DNA of 64,000 nt from Steroidobacter gossypii (lineage in GTDB: Bacteria; Pseudomonadota; Gammaproteobacteria; Steroidobacterales; Steroidobacteraceae). The DNA is taken from the NCBI RefSeq assembly GCF_016801985.1, contig NZ_JAEVLS010000002.1, positions 434,001-498,000 on the forward strand, given 5' to 3'. Below the pieces are notes generated by a model. The model ran no database searches and was not told the origin of the DNA. It saw only the letters and a program-made list of their open reading frames with translations. Below are positions 36,501 to 43,369 of this stretch, in pieces (position 1 is the first letter of the stretch; each line of letters starts with the position of its first letter). Position numbers and translations under genes: made by a program.

Positions 36501-37382
36501 GGTGCCGATCCCGGAGCCTTCCTCGTAGATGGTCGAGGTTCCGCCAGTCAGGGTCAGGTCGTGCGCAAGCGTGCGACCGGCCAGGAGCCGGAGCTGACCG
36601 CCGCTGAGCAGGAGACGCGACGCCGCCGTATCGCCGCCGAAGGCGTTGTTGTGGTCGATGCGCAGGATGGTGCCGGGGTTGACCGTAACGATGTTGTTGG
36701 CGCCGTTGAGGGCGTTGCTGCCCGTCACCACCAGATAGGCGCCGTTGGTGAGCGTGATACCGCCGGTGATCGTGTTGGTGCCGGCCAGCCACAGGTAGTT
36801 GCTGGTCGAGCCTTGCCCATTGAATGTCACGCCGCTGGTGCCGGCGAGCGTCGAACTGAGCGTCGTGTTGTGGGCCATGTAGATGGTCGGCGCCGCTCCG
36901 GCGAGCGTCAGCGTGCCGCCGGTCACGCTGTAGCTGCTCACCTGGAAGCGCAGGTTGTGCGCGGTGATCGGCACACCCAGGGTGACCGTGCCGGCCGTGC
37001 CGCTGAAGAAGGCATTGTCCAGCGCGGGATTGTTCCAGGCGCTATACGGCAGGGTGGTGCCGTCGCTGTTCGTGCCCCAGAACAGACTCGAAAGATCCCA
37101 GACGCCGGTGCCGCCGAGCCCGACCGTGCTGCCGTTGACATCCCAATAAAGATCGGCTGCGCGTGCCGGAGCGTTGAACGTTCCGAGCGCGATGAGAACA
37201 CCCAGTCGTAGTGGCCGCATCAACGCCGGCGTGGGGCGCTCGACGGCGTTGCGGTCGAATATCGCTACGGATCCCGCGGACCGCTTTTCTGTGCAGCGGC
37301 CCTTGCGACGCGTAGCAAGCTCGGAAGCAACAATCCAAGCGCGCTGCGCCTCAGACCAGACGACTCGAAATATACAATTCAT
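27549..37382 (-). CDS. Giant autotransporter adhesin (type Va, PATR and RTX-like repeats)
   Basis: A 3277-residue type Va secretion protein. It begins with an extended signal peptide region (MNCIFRVVWSEAQRAWIVAS, like other ESPR leaders) and a hydrophobic signal ending NAPARA. The passenger has many autotransporter beta-strand (PATR) units, such as LTKLGAGTLTLTANNTYTG with SGTLEV-type ends. From about residue 1325 to 2680 it consists of larger tandem units with RTX-like GDGNDTLD and GGAGVDTL motifs. The last 280 residues form the autotransporter barrel, ending GFRMSF. The start at 37382 was chosen because the ESPR begins there; the open frame runs 28 codons further without homology. It is probably a surface adhesin or biofilm protein, in keeping with the nearby c-di-GMP genes. 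Long open frames on the opposite strand are shadows of its repetitive GC-rich code. Confidence 0.93.
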   Translation of the reverse strand: MNCIFRVVWSEAQRAWIVASELATRRKGRCTEKRSAGSVAIFDRNAVERPTPALMRPLRLGVLIALGTFNAPARAADLYWDVNGSTVGLGGTGVWDLSSLFWGTNSDGTTLPYSAWNNPALDNAFFSGTAGTVTLGVPITAHNLRFQVSSYSVTGGTLTLAGAAPTIYMAHNTTLSSTLAGTSGVTFNGQGSTSNYLWLAGTNTITGGITLTNGAYLVVTGSNALNGANNIVTVNPGTILRIDHNNAFGGDTAASRLLLSGGQLRLLAGRTLAHDLTLTGGTSTIYEEGSGIGTWNGTAVLTASSTLNLGAESTLRVTGNLSDTGANVLSLNGFGGARLSGDLSFSGNFTLSGGATWFDGGTHTYTGETILTGGQLVLNSATTRSQFTNFRFDGTTANLPLIYGTAAVPNITLPLGSADGQISWSGTGGFWALGAGQAGGGSDVTVNLGGASAPLTWGVGGFVPDGQWLILGTNEASSNARQIDFQNPIDLNGAVRTVRVDNGNITDHALLSGQLTGTGGLLITSDGALEMTHTGNNYSGATIVGNGVSGSFGNLILSAPGSLSPNSNLQINGAGSGNLVQHGGYVLLNDTSGSFTRAVGTGAGQVQWTASGGFGAIGAPQTVDLGGAGATLTWGSGGFVPTGHALRFGGNWANSTINWQNGIDLGAADRVINANEGQGAGHVSTSDLEVNLNGVIQGTGGLILNGAGDVALNALNTYEGTTWIGGTSVSGDGDTKWVWANTLANTGTASSLGAGSTVVFGSHAGGLIYTGGTTSTNRTLALHRTNSALHYLFNRGSGALTWSGNITTTGSGLNTLRLGGTYTTSDADGDGIADAPNVISGIISNGTGVTEIQGSTGGNCSAGGSVWRLTGANTFTGNVNPLGCVIEVTTIGNAGAASAVGAGTLIADFVGGNGTLRYIGAGDTSDRSFWAWGDSRLESSGAGALNLTNTAIVVSQNAGFTFTLGGTNTGDNRLAATLVDGPTPAEFASSWFRLVKQGPGLWALVTDNNARANAYSGMTRIFGGALRLDNAGAITGGLGVTSSHGATGSSQRSSVIRFEGAADGSGGVLGLTAASGGFFRGLTTIGGEALQSNNGTTVGADPDGAGPLPAYGIEALDDDIYVHGVRWVGSGGFAAWDGTQTVDLFGDAREVTWGTGGFVPAGHHLMFGYVTADGTVDFRNGINLGAAVRNVLVNDGLAERDAIMSGVLRSTSAAGGLTKLGAGTLTLTANNTYTGSTTISAGTLEVGNGGTTGTLGNGAQADVAGGATLVANRSNAYTLTQNVNGDGTLVQRGSGTTTMTGNSNIDHVVIEHGRLVTPGSLSVDDITFSNDGGAALQVSGTLQTAAAGATLLTGGTGADTVQINTGASLRANGSLGDGNDTLDVAGTLDTGAGTLDLGIGNDTFVVHDSTNVIGTVIGGAGVDTLNTDIATTANLQVVQTFETLTKTGIGTLNVNGPGTSDFSTINVNAGTLNVAVGADISAAPAGTLAATVATGATLNVNGAFGCGTGSDSLTIAGNVTGNGTIDQCGGDDLLRLRDGANLSGYAGVLDGGAHTVGVGDTVELDITTSLDFAQGTVSNYENLLKSNVGIATLSGAHGYDSTTISGGTLNVNGSLTTPTIAFTNVTGTTALTIEGTVQASGPTQTLISGSTGNNSVTVAAGGTLLATGDLGAGDDTLDLAGTLNTGGGVFMLADGDDQFVIHDGTNLIGTVDGGTGFDSLNANIAGVAEFGAVSTFEQLIKSGVGTLNINGPAPSDFVSVDVQAGTLNIAPAGSLNGMQSAAVASGATLVVDGSLTFTSGADLFTVAGEVSGLSTIDMLDGADTLTIRDGADLSGLATSISGGTGTDTLTADIAGSANLGGAIDFETLIKTNVGTFNILGPAASQFDTVLVQGGTLHVGAGAVVDPQTTVVDAGATMTVDGTYTGTIDDDTFTVSGTVNGIGTIDLLAGDDVLTINDGGDISGLTHPIDGGAHTPAGDSVVLNFTSGGTLAGGDVINFENLVKQGAGTATLTAAHAYSGGSAVQGGALTVSGVLQTPTVSLADNTALNVNGSVEASGGSMTTINGSAGANAIAVGVDGTLLATGDLGDGVDTLDVFGTLDAGAGTFLLGDGNDNFIVHDATVVIGTVDGGAGFDTRTYDIDTTANVGALVNFEGVTKAGTGVLNIMGPAATSLGAVDVLGGTLNIAAAGSVVALLGGTLDTLVGAGATLHVDGSYGCGNGNDTMRVSGTVSGSGVVDLCGGEDTLTLSDGAVLATTISGGAHGSGDTVALDISSTYNFDDSATIDFENLVKQNIGNATLIGTQNWSQVDIAGGTLTVSDVLETPVVTLADDTTLTVSGTLHASGAGYAIISGSAGVNTVTVSAGATLRASGDLGDGADMLDVAGSLDTNGGVFSLGAGDDTFMVHDGTAVLGTVDGGLGNDLLNVEVGAGNTVPLASMLGFESLGKSGLGTLQITGPSTFIDVDVTAGLLQVSAGGSVAAQNTTVAAGSILQVTGSYTGTAGNDTMVVAGTVTGGGTIDLADGSDTFTIQQGADLSGLSAPVNGGAGIDAFIADIAGDATLGGAINFETLTKTNSGTLHVDGPASSAFSIVNVNGGTLDIGLAGSMSGVATTTIDSGATLHVDGSYGGSSGNDTFVLSGTLAGAGPIDLGDGDDVLTINTGATIGFTGVFDAGAATADRFVLSGTGSDDLDASLLGTAFQNFDGFHKEGVGTWRLTGTSDRDWTVSEGTLIGDSASFGGDIANAATVIFDQTVDGTYGGVVSGSGTLIKQSAGTLIVSGIHTFTGSTQVAAGTLQVDGTLPGTTTVASGAILSGIGSVANVMTVPGGFVAPGNAATPFGTLTLAGDYAGTGTIRIDTQLDDANSATSRLVVRGSTSGANSTVLINRIGGDGAQTAGDGIAIIEVGGASPADSFRLARPVQAGAYEYLLYQGGVSDANDWFLRSQLTDPQLPDEEPLPAYRPSVAGYVLGPQANLEYGFTALGNLRARVGDQGRVTEAKRERATDDVWMRVHADEIDAVGSRFQALDLSIQTLQFGTDIYTYEVGQTAAHVGVMASVGESRATFFDAARSIAGLTTRAGIVETDAQGAGVYWTGYGKRGGYFDVAMQLLYNRNRYRDAYLGTGNQSGWSGTVSAEIGAPFPLGATHWRMEPQLQLAYQRLELDDFRDEVATISEVKDDGLRARAGVQVFRVPTSWFGMNEASPYVGLGAQRDFADAPSATIGSTTIREELPDTTADVSVGFTGSIQPGVALHLDVRYQQSTEGEKDGVRANFGFRMSF
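29340..33410 (-). repeat. Two-copy higher-order repeat inside the autotransporter passenger
   Basis: Two unit types alternate. Type A contains LGDGxDTLDVxGTLDxGxG; type B contains GNDTxxVSGTVxGxGxIDLxxGDDxLTI. They run in the order A-B-A-B-B, then again A-B-A-B-B. Corresponding units are about 2.1 kb apart (A near 33250 and 31125; B near 32870 and 30740; A near 32370 and 30265; B near 31985 and 29890; B near 31605 and 29505). Only the first B unit of each block carries a cysteine pair (GCG...CGG). This points to duplication of a whole five-unit block of about 700 residues. Confidence 0.75.
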
Positions 37383-37756
37383 GTGCGACTGCCCGGGCGC
37401 GCGACGAATCGATTTCGCGAACGCGGGCGCGCCGACAATCAAGTTACTCGGCGAGGCACCCCACACGACCCGGTGACATTGCGTTGAGCTGCCGCGGCCG
37501 TGCGTCCTGATTCTCTACAGACGCGTGACGAATGAGCCGTCGTCTTCTTGTTGCGCCTGAGTTGCTCCTTGGTTAGACGACCACGGGGCAGTGTAGGAGG
37601 GTGGAAGACGCGGCTTCTGAGCCTTCTGTCACACTCGCTCCGGCAATTAGCGCCAATTTGACGCCTTTTTTGGCGGCTTTTTGGCTGCGCGGCGCTCCAC
37701 GAGGTACGGAAAGGGCGTTGACAAATCTCCAACCGGCGCACGCCGGCGCGCTTGAG
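37383..37756. other. Intergenic region upstream of the autotransporter
   Basis: The region is 374 bases between the subtilase stop and the autotransporter start, both on the minus strand. It should hold the autotransporter promoter and the subtilase terminator. A short GC dyad CCGGCGCACGCCGG lies at 37733-37746, just after the subtilase stop, but no U-tract follows. No gene or named motif was recognised. Confidence 0.45.
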
Positions 37757-40072
37757 TCAGCGCGCCCCGCGTGAGCGGCGTCTGCCGGCAGGCCGTGGAA
37801 GCAGAGCGATACTCGCAAGCAGCAATAGAAACATGGGAGCTAGTCCGCCGCCGCCCCCACCACCACCGGAACTGTTCAAGCTCGACGTGGTGTCTCTGGA
37901 ACTACTTCCGCCAGAGCCCGTATCGACAGGGGTCGGAGGCGCAGCTGCGTTCACTTCACCATCGATCACGACAGCAAAGGGAACATCGTTGGCTCCTGCG
38001 GTGTTGGCCACCACCTGTGTCGCGAAGGCTCCAGTTCGCAGCGGAGTGATAGTGAGCTCCACCGCACAGGTGGCGCCCGCTGGCAGCTCGATGTTGCTGC
38101 AGTTGTCCGCAGAGAGGGCCGCCTGCTCGGTGTCCGATACATAGACGGAGCCCAGCTGCTCGTTGACTCCGTATCGGCTCTGGAACGTCACGGTGACTTT
38201 GCGCGTCTCCCCGACTTCCCAGTTGCTCAACGTGATAGTGGGCGTAGCGGAAGTCAGGCGAGAGCCCGCAAACGCCGTCAGCTGCACGGTTGTGACCGCG
38301 GCCTCCGCGCCGGCGCTCGTGGGCACTTCAATCAGTCCATCGGCGATACCTTCGCTCGCGGCGCTGAAAGTCACCTGCATGTCGCAGGATCCCGAAGGGG
38401 CGAGCGTTGTGCCGGAGCACTCATCGCTGGTGATCGAAAATCCCGCGGCGCCGCTCAGACGCGATGATCCAACTGCAGTTGCTGCGGTGGACTCGTTCGT
38501 GATGCGCAAGTCCCGAGTGGCGACGCTGCCAAGCGCGATGGAGCCGAAGTCAAGTTCATCCGTCGACGGATGCAGCGGCGACAACGAATTGCTGACTGCG
38601 CGCTGTGCGTTCAAGAGACCAGCGCCACACACGGCATCAGTGGCGCAACGGCTGCCGGACGGAAACGGGGTCACGGAGCTCGGCGCGGCCAATAGAGTTT
38701 TCAGGCGGGCAGGGGAAAGGGTGCTGTTTCTGCTCACCATCAGCGCCGCAGCGGCCGCGACATGCGGGGCGGCCATGCTGGTGCCTTGTGAGAACTTGTA
38801 CGACCAGCCACTCGCATCGTGAGTGGTCGCGCCAGTATTGGAGATAGAAAGAATGCCTGCGGTGGGCGTGATCCGCATGTCTCCACCCGGCGCGGCGAGG
38901 GTGATGCGGCTGCTGCTGTAATTGCTGTAGTAGGCCAGGTCGCCGCCCATCGTGCTCGCCGCGACTGCAACGACGTTCGAGCAACTGGGCAGCATCGAGT
39001 TGGCTGCGTCATCCGCATCGTTGCCCGCTGCAACCACCACGAGCGCGCCGGCAGCGGTCGCGGCATCGATGGCTGATTGCATGGTGGCATCGCAGGCTCC
39101 GGTCGCGCCGAGGCTCAGACTGATGACACGAGCGGGTGTCCGGTTCGTGATCGTGGGGTGCACGCCCGCAGCCCATCGGATTGCTTCCGTCACGTCGGAC
39201 AAGTAGCCGCCGCACTTCCCCAGCACGCGAACCGGCAAGATCTTCGCTCCGTACGCGCCTCCTATGACCCCCTCGGTGTTCGCCAATGCCGCCACCGTGC
39301 CGCTCGTGTGACTACCGTGCCAGCTGCTGGAGACGCGATCGCAGTTCGAAAAGAATGCGGTGGCCCTGTCGGCATCCGATATCCAGTCGCCCCGATCGAG
39401 CGCTTGCGGCTGCGGCGCGACGGCCGCCAACGCACTGGCAGTGGATGCAGGGCAGGTCGCGCGGATCCGGCAGTCAGTGATGAAGTCATAGCCCTCATCC
39501 GCAAGAGCGCCCGTGCCTTGCGCGCCGACCATATCGGGATGCGGCAGGATACCCGTGTCGATGACAGCGACAATCACGTTGCTCGCGCCAGTCTGTAGCT
39601 GCCACGCGGACTCGAAATCAGCGCCGTAGGAGCCGACCAACGGCGCCCGTAGCGCCCACAACGAGGGCCAATACGGATCAGTGGGCGTCGTTTGCGGGGT
39701 CAACGTTACATCGACTTCCGCCCGCGCGACTCCCGGCTCGGCACGTAAGCGGGCGGCGATCGTTTCAGCCGAGGCATCCCCGGCCAGCTGATCGGGCGTG
39801 AACACGTGAGAACCATCGGCGAGCGACCGGACCCAGGAAAGTGCAACACCTGCTCGCCCGTTGAGTGAAGCGAGCACGTGGTCGGCAGGGCGCGCGCGCT
39901 CTTGTGCGAGAACCTGCTGAGCGGAGCCGCCCGCCGGTGGTGTGGTGGGCCGCAGCTTGACGATCACGCGAGTAGGGAGTCCGCCAGCATTCTGGGCGCT
40001 TGCTGGTGCCTGGTACACCGCTAGAACTGCGCATCCGATGATCGCCGCCCACGCGGCGCGGTGAATCTGCAT
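37757..40072 (-). CDS. Secreted subtilisin-like serine protease with GlyGly-CTERM-like tail
   Basis: A 771-residue S8 protease. A signal peptide (1-26, ending APASAQ) and an inhibitor-type propeptide (about 33-115; TRVIVKLRPTTPPAGG) precede the catalytic domain. The triad is visible as Asp172 (VIDTGILPHPDM), His252 (SSWHGSHTSGTVAAL) and Ser432 (QGTSMAAPHVAAA). Two choice-of-anchor/ASH-like beta domains follow (DFGSIALGSVATRDLRITN). The tail is a glycine run, a hydrophobic helix (LAPMFLLLLASIALL) and a basic end, the GlyGly-CTERM layout processed by rhombosortase and handled by type II secretion. It lies directly upstream of the autotransporter on the same strand and might act on it, but a 374-base gap separates them. 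ATG 40072 starts the signal peptide. Confidence 0.93.
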   Translation of the reverse strand: MQIHRAAWAAIIGCAVLAVYQAPASAQNAGGLPTRVIVKLRPTTPPAGGSAQQVLAQERARPADHVLASLNGRAGVALSWVRSLADGSHVFTPDQLAGDASAETIAARLRAEPGVARAEVDVTLTPQTTPTDPYWPSLWALRAPLVGSYGADFESAWQLQTGASNVIVAVIDTGILPHPDMVGAQGTGALADEGYDFITDCRIRATCPASTASALAAVAPQPQALDRGDWISDADRATAFFSNCDRVSSSWHGSHTSGTVAALANTEGVIGGAYGAKILPVRVLGKCGGYLSDVTEAIRWAAGVHPTITNRTPARVISLSLGATGACDATMQSAIDAATAAGALVVVAAGNDADDAANSMLPSCSNVVAVAASTMGGDLAYYSNYSSSRITLAAPGGDMRITPTAGILSISNTGATTHDASGWSYKFSQGTSMAAPHVAAAAALMVSRNSTLSPARLKTLLAAPSSVTPFPSGSRCATDAVCGAGLLNAQRAVSNSLSPLHPSTDELDFGSIALGSVATRDLRITNESTAATAVGSSRLSGAAGFSITSDECSGTTLAPSGSCDMQVTFSAASEGIADGLIEVPTSAGAEAAVTTVQLTAFAGSRLTSATPTITLSNWEVGETRKVTVTFQSRYGVNEQLGSVYVSDTEQAALSADNCSNIELPAGATCAVELTITPLRTGAFATQVVANTAGANDVPFAVVIDGEVNAAAPPTPVDTGSGGSSSRDTTSSLNSSGGGGGGGGLAPMFLLLLASIALLPRPAGRRRSRGAR

Positions 40073-40223
40073 CTGTGAAGCCTGAACTGTAGAAGTGGCC
40101 CGACATATCGGCGTTCCGGCTGCGCTTACCAATCAGCAAATCCCCCAAGCGACGCGCCAGCATCGCGGAAACGTGACGCGGTTCACGAATCAGAAGGGGT
40201 TAGCGGCGAGCGTTTTGTGTTCG

Positions 40224-40781
40224 CTAGGGCTCCTCGTATTTCTCGGTGCGTACGCCGGCGATCGAGTAAGCCGCTTCCGCCAGCTGCGAGCTCACCCGCT
40301 GGGTGCTCAGCTTCCCGACGACCCACACCGGCTCGTACATGCTCTGCAATCGCATGGGCTGGGCCATCTTCACGTACACGATTTGATTGGGAGGCGGTGG
40401 CGGCACGTGCAGACAGGCGCCGAAATACGGCACCAGCAGAAACTCGCTGACCCGATATTCCTTGTCGACGCCGAGCGGCACGACGAAACCCGGCAGGCGG
40501 ATGGTCAGGCCGTCGAGCTTGGCGTTGACCTGGGCGGAGCCTTCCTGTTCGGCCGCCGGGCCGGATTCGTCATCGAACAGCGGTCGTACTCGCTGCGAAT
40601 TGAGCGGTGGCGCGAAGCGCTCGGACTCCGGAAGCAAATCCTCCCAGCCGAGTTCGCGTGGCGCTGCAGGCGTGCCGGGTGCGCTCTTCGCGCTCGACTC
40701 GGGCTTGGGCGGATCGAGTGCATGCGACACACACGGCAGCAGCAGTGAGCCGAGCAGCAGGACCAACCATGCGCATTTCAT
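40224..40781 (-). CDS. DUF3299 family exported protein, last gene of the zrgA operon
   Basis: A 185-residue protein with a signal peptide (1 to about 21, SLLLPCVSHA). The DUF3299 core follows: LGWEDLLP, LDGLTIRLPGFVVPL, VSEFLLVPYFGACLHVPPPP and VYVKMAQPM. The cysteine-histidine in GACLHVPPPPPNQ is the conserved family motif and could bind metal. It is nine bases downstream of the permease gene and completes a zrgA - ABC ATPase - permease - DUF3299 operon. Such operons occur with ZrgA-type zinc uptake systems, so a periplasmic role in zinc handling is likely. The exact function of DUF3299 is not known. Confidence 0.88.
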   Translation of the reverse strand: MKCAWLVLLLGSLLLPCVSHALDPPKPESSAKSAPGTPAAPRELGWEDLLPESERFAPPLNSQRVRPLFDDESGPAAEQEGSAQVNAKLDGLTIRLPGFVVPLGVDKEYRVSEFLLVPYFGACLHVPPPPPNQIVYVKMAQPMRLQSMYEPVWVVGKLSTQRVSSQLAEAAYSIAGVRTEKYEEP

Positions 40782-40790
40782 GTCTTGCCT

Positions 40791-42053
40791 CTACAGTCTG
40801 ATGGTCAGGCCATCGGCAAGCGAGCGCCGATAGGCTTGCCAGGCCGGAATCGCTCCGGCGAGCGTCGCAGCCGTCAAGAAGCCGCACAGAATGGCGAGAT
40901 CGGTGAGCGACCAGGCCGGCCACTGCAACAGCAGCCCATACGTGTGTTGAACGAGCGGTCGTGCAATCGCCAGTGCGAGGTACGTGCACAGAACGCCAAC
41001 CAACATTCCAAGCGCAGCGACGCCCACGGCTTCGCTGACGAGCAGCGCAAAGATGTGAGCTGGTCTCGCTCCCACCGAGCGGAGGATGGCCATCTCCCGG
41101 CGTCGCTCGTTGAGGCTCGCGAGGATGGCGACGAGCAAACAAACGAGTCCGGCTGCCGTGACCAGCAAGCCGACGGCCAGCAGCGCCACTTCGACATTGC
41201 CGACGATGCTCCACAGGTTTTGCAACGTGACGCCAGGCAGGATGGCGAGCAGCGGCTCGCCCCGGTATTCGTTGATGCTGCGCTGGATCTGGAAGGTATC
41301 GATCTTCGACTTCAGTCCAATCAGAATCGCGGTAACGGAGTCCGGAGTCAGGTCCTGCTGGCGAGCGTCTTGCGCGCTGACACGCTGTCCTTTCGGCGCA
41401 GGCATGCCCGACTGCCAATCCAGATGAATGGCCTGGATCGCCGCGAGACTCACATGCACGGTGCGATCGATAGGGGTCCCAGTAGGTGCGATGACGCCGA
41501 CGACGGTGAATGGCTTGTCCGCGTGCTCGGCGAAGCTGGTGCTGCCGGCGCCGTGCGCGATCACGATCTGCTCGCCTGCCTTGTAGCCCAGCGTCCGCGC
41601 GACCTCCGCGCCGATCACAGCATCGTACAGATCGGCGGGAGCGCGGCCGGCGGCGAACTCGATCTTGCGATCGTCGCCAAATCGGTAGTGGCGATAGTAG
41701 TCGTCGTTGGTGCCGAGTACGCGAAAGCCTCGATGCGAGTCGCCCAGCGATAGCGGAATGGCCCATGCGACTTGCCGATGCTTGGCGAGGCGCTCGTAGA
41801 ACGGCCAGGAAACATTGTTGGTCGCGCTGCCAAGATGGAACACCGAGTACAGCAGGAGATTGATGTCGCCGCTGCGCGCTCCAACGATCAGGTCCGTCCC
41901 AGAGATGGTGCTGGCGAATGCACTGCGCGCTTGCTCGCTGAATTGGCGCACGCTCAACAGCAATGCGACACTGATTGCAATCGATAGGATCGTCAGCCCG
42001 GCAGTGGCGCGGCGATTCCAAAGGCTGCGTACGGCGAGCGGCAGCAAAGTCAT
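40791..42053 (-). CDS. ABC transporter permease (FtsX/MacB type) of the zrgA operon
   Basis: A 420-residue FtsX-like permease. The N-terminal helix (RRATAGLTILSIAISVALLL, about 13-32) precedes a large periplasmic MacB-PCD domain (about 40-270). The C-terminal FtsX domain has three helices (VALLAVGLLVTAAGLVCLLV, HIFALLVSEAVGVAALGML, LTDLAILCGFLTAATLAGAI) and the coupling motif ERRREMAILRSVGARP. ATG 42053 overlaps the ATPase stop by four bases. With the ATPase it forms a LolCDE/MacB-like mechanotransmission complex rather than a classic importer. In this operon it is probably the counterpart of the permease in Zrg zinc systems. Confidence 0.9.
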   Translation of the reverse strand: MTLLPLAVRSLWNRRATAGLTILSIAISVALLLSVRQFSEQARSAFASTISGTDLIVGARSGDINLLLYSVFHLGSATNNVSWPFYERLAKHRQVAWAIPLSLGDSHRGFRVLGTNDDYYRHYRFGDDRKIEFAAGRAPADLYDAVIGAEVARTLGYKAGEQIVIAHGAGSTSFAEHADKPFTVVGVIAPTGTPIDRTVHVSLAAIQAIHLDWQSGMPAPKGQRVSAQDARQQDLTPDSVTAILIGLKSKIDTFQIQRSINEYRGEPLLAILPGVTLQNLWSIVGNVEVALLAVGLLVTAAGLVCLLVAILASLNERRREMAILRSVGARPAHIFALLVSEAVGVAALGMLVGVLCTYLALAIARPLVQHTYGLLLQWPAWSLTDLAILCGFLTAATLAGAIPAWQAYRRSLADGLTIRL

Positions 42054-42751
42054 GCCGCGGTCTCCAATCGTGCCGCGCTGTTGATGTCCGCGAGCGCGAT
42101 CTGCCGATCGAACTGCGAGCGCAGGCTCGCATCGTGGCTCACGAAGATCAGCGTCGCCTCGCTCGCGCGGCATTCGCTCGACAGCAGCGTTATAAAACGT
42201 TCGCGAGTATCGGCATCCAGAGACGAGGTGGGCTCGTCCGCGATGATGAGCTGCGGGCGGCCGAACAGGGCGCGGGCGGCAGCCACTCTCTGTTGCTGGC
42301 CCTGGCTGAGCTGTGTTGCCTGGCGGTCGGCATAGACCGTCGGATCCAGGCCCACCGCCGCGAGCAGGCGTCGCGCCTCGTCGTAGAGCGAGCCCGATAT
42401 ATCAGCCGCGCGTTTTCGGCGTTGCTCGGAGAAGCGTGCCGGAAGCGCAACGTTGTCGAGCACGCTCAGGTAGGGAATCAGATTGAACATTTGAAAGATG
42501 AAGCCGATGTGCTCTGCGCGAAATCGATCGCGCAGTGACCGCTTCACGGCGGAGAGCTCGAAGCCATCGATGCGCACACTGCCACGCTGTGGCTCCAGGA
42601 CGCCGCCCAACAAGCCGAGCAGAGTGCTTTTGCCAGAGCCGCTCGGACCATGCATGAAGACCCGCTCGCCACGCGCTACCTGCAGCGATGCAATCGCGAG
42701 CAGCGGCTCACCGCCTGACCAGCTGAAGCGAACATCGTTCAGCTCGATCAT
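42050..42751 (-). CDS. ABC transporter ATPase (LolD/MacB-like) of the zrgA operon
   Basis: A 233-residue ATPase of the MacB/LolD/FtsE class. Walker A GPSGSGKST, Q-loop FIFQMFNLIPYLSVLDNVALP, signature LSQGQQQRVAAARAL, Walker B LIIADEPTSSLD and the H-loop in FVSHDASL are all present. The FQMFNL Q-loop is typical of tripartite lipoprotein or efflux-type ABC systems. ATG 42751 overlaps the zrgA stop, and its own stop overlaps the permease start, so zrgA, ATPase and permease are tightly coupled. It powers the FtsX-type permease encoded downstream. Confidence 0.93.
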   Translation of the reverse strand: MIELNDVRFSWSGGEPLLAIASLQVARGERVFMHGPSGSGKSTLLGLLGGVLEPQRGSVRIDGFELSAVKRSLRDRFRAEHIGFIFQMFNLIPYLSVLDNVALPARFSEQRRKRAADISGSLYDEARRLLAAVGLDPTVYADRQATQLSQGQQQRVAAARALFGRPQLIIADEPTSSLDADTRERFITLLSSECRASEATLIFVSHDASLRSQFDRQIALADINSAARLETAA

Positions 42752-43287
42752 CTGACCGGCTTCCGCAGAACAAGGCGTGTGTTGGCGCGGGTCAGCTCGG
42801 TGCTGTGTTGTCCGTCCGGCGCGGCGACCTGAGCCTCGATTTTCGTTTCCGCCTCGAGATGCTCGAGCAGCCGTACGTACAGATGCTGTAGGGCTGCCTG
42901 CTTCTGACAATCGAATTCGTAGTCGGCGGCGAACTCGGAATGTCCGCTCGGGTCCTCCCAATCGGGCGGCGTGACTTCGGACTTCACAACCCGACAGCTT
43001 GCTTCGGCGGATGGCTGAAACTGCCCAGCCGGATCGCGCAACCACTCAAGCGCCTGCGAGACGGCCGCCTGATCCTGTGCCGTACGCGGTCGATGCTCGA
43101 AACCGACCAGGTTCATTGCGGGCGAGCGAAACTGCAACGCGAGCCGCGAGGCGTCGACTGCCACGTTGAGGGTGGCTACTCCGTGCTCATGAGCGTGATG
43201 ATCCTCGAACATTTCATCTTCGGCGGCGGCGCAGGTCGCCGTCGCGCACAACAATGTGACAAATAAGGTCCGTTTCCCACGGCTCAT
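42748..43287 (-). CDS. zrgA: ZrgA-family (DUF2796) zinc uptake protein
   Basis: A 179-residue exported protein. A signal peptide (1-21) is followed by a histidine cluster EDHHAHEHG, the DUF2796/ZrgA signature for metal binding, and then GVATLNVAVDASRLALQFRSP and MNLVGFEHRP. The C-terminal part holds the conserved cysteines in ASCRVVKSE and YEFDCQKQAAL. ZrgA belongs to the Zrg zinc-import systems described in gammaproteobacteria. It leads an operon with an ABC ATPase, an FtsX-type permease and a DUF3299 protein, and lies 82 bases after a TonB/ABC operon on the same strand. Zinc as substrate is inferred from family and neighbours. Confidence 0.9.
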   Translation of the reverse strand: MSRGKRTLFVTLLCATATCAAAEDEMFEDHHAHEHGVATLNVAVDASRLALQFRSPAMNLVGFEHRPRTAQDQAAVSQALEWLRDPAGQFQPSAEASCRVVKSEVTPPDWEDPSGHSEFAADYEFDCQKQAALQHLYVRLLEHLEAETKIEAQVAAPDGQHSTELTRANTRLVLRKPVR

Positions 43288-43306
43288 GGTCGTTGGCCCT
43301 CTCGAA

Positions 43307-43328
43307 GTATCACATAGGCGTGTGTTAC
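43307..43328. promoter_or_regulatory. Dyad upstream of zrgA
   Basis: On the minus strand GTAACACA is followed, after six bases, by TGTGATAC, a dyad matching at seven of eight positions, 20 bases before the zrgA start. It could be an operator. It does not match the Zur-type boxes found at 53999, 54133 and 63241, so the regulator is unclear. Confidence 0.3.
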
Positions 43329-43369
43329 GGCTGTTGCGCGTGACGGAATCTCGGGAGCAGCCGCTACCA

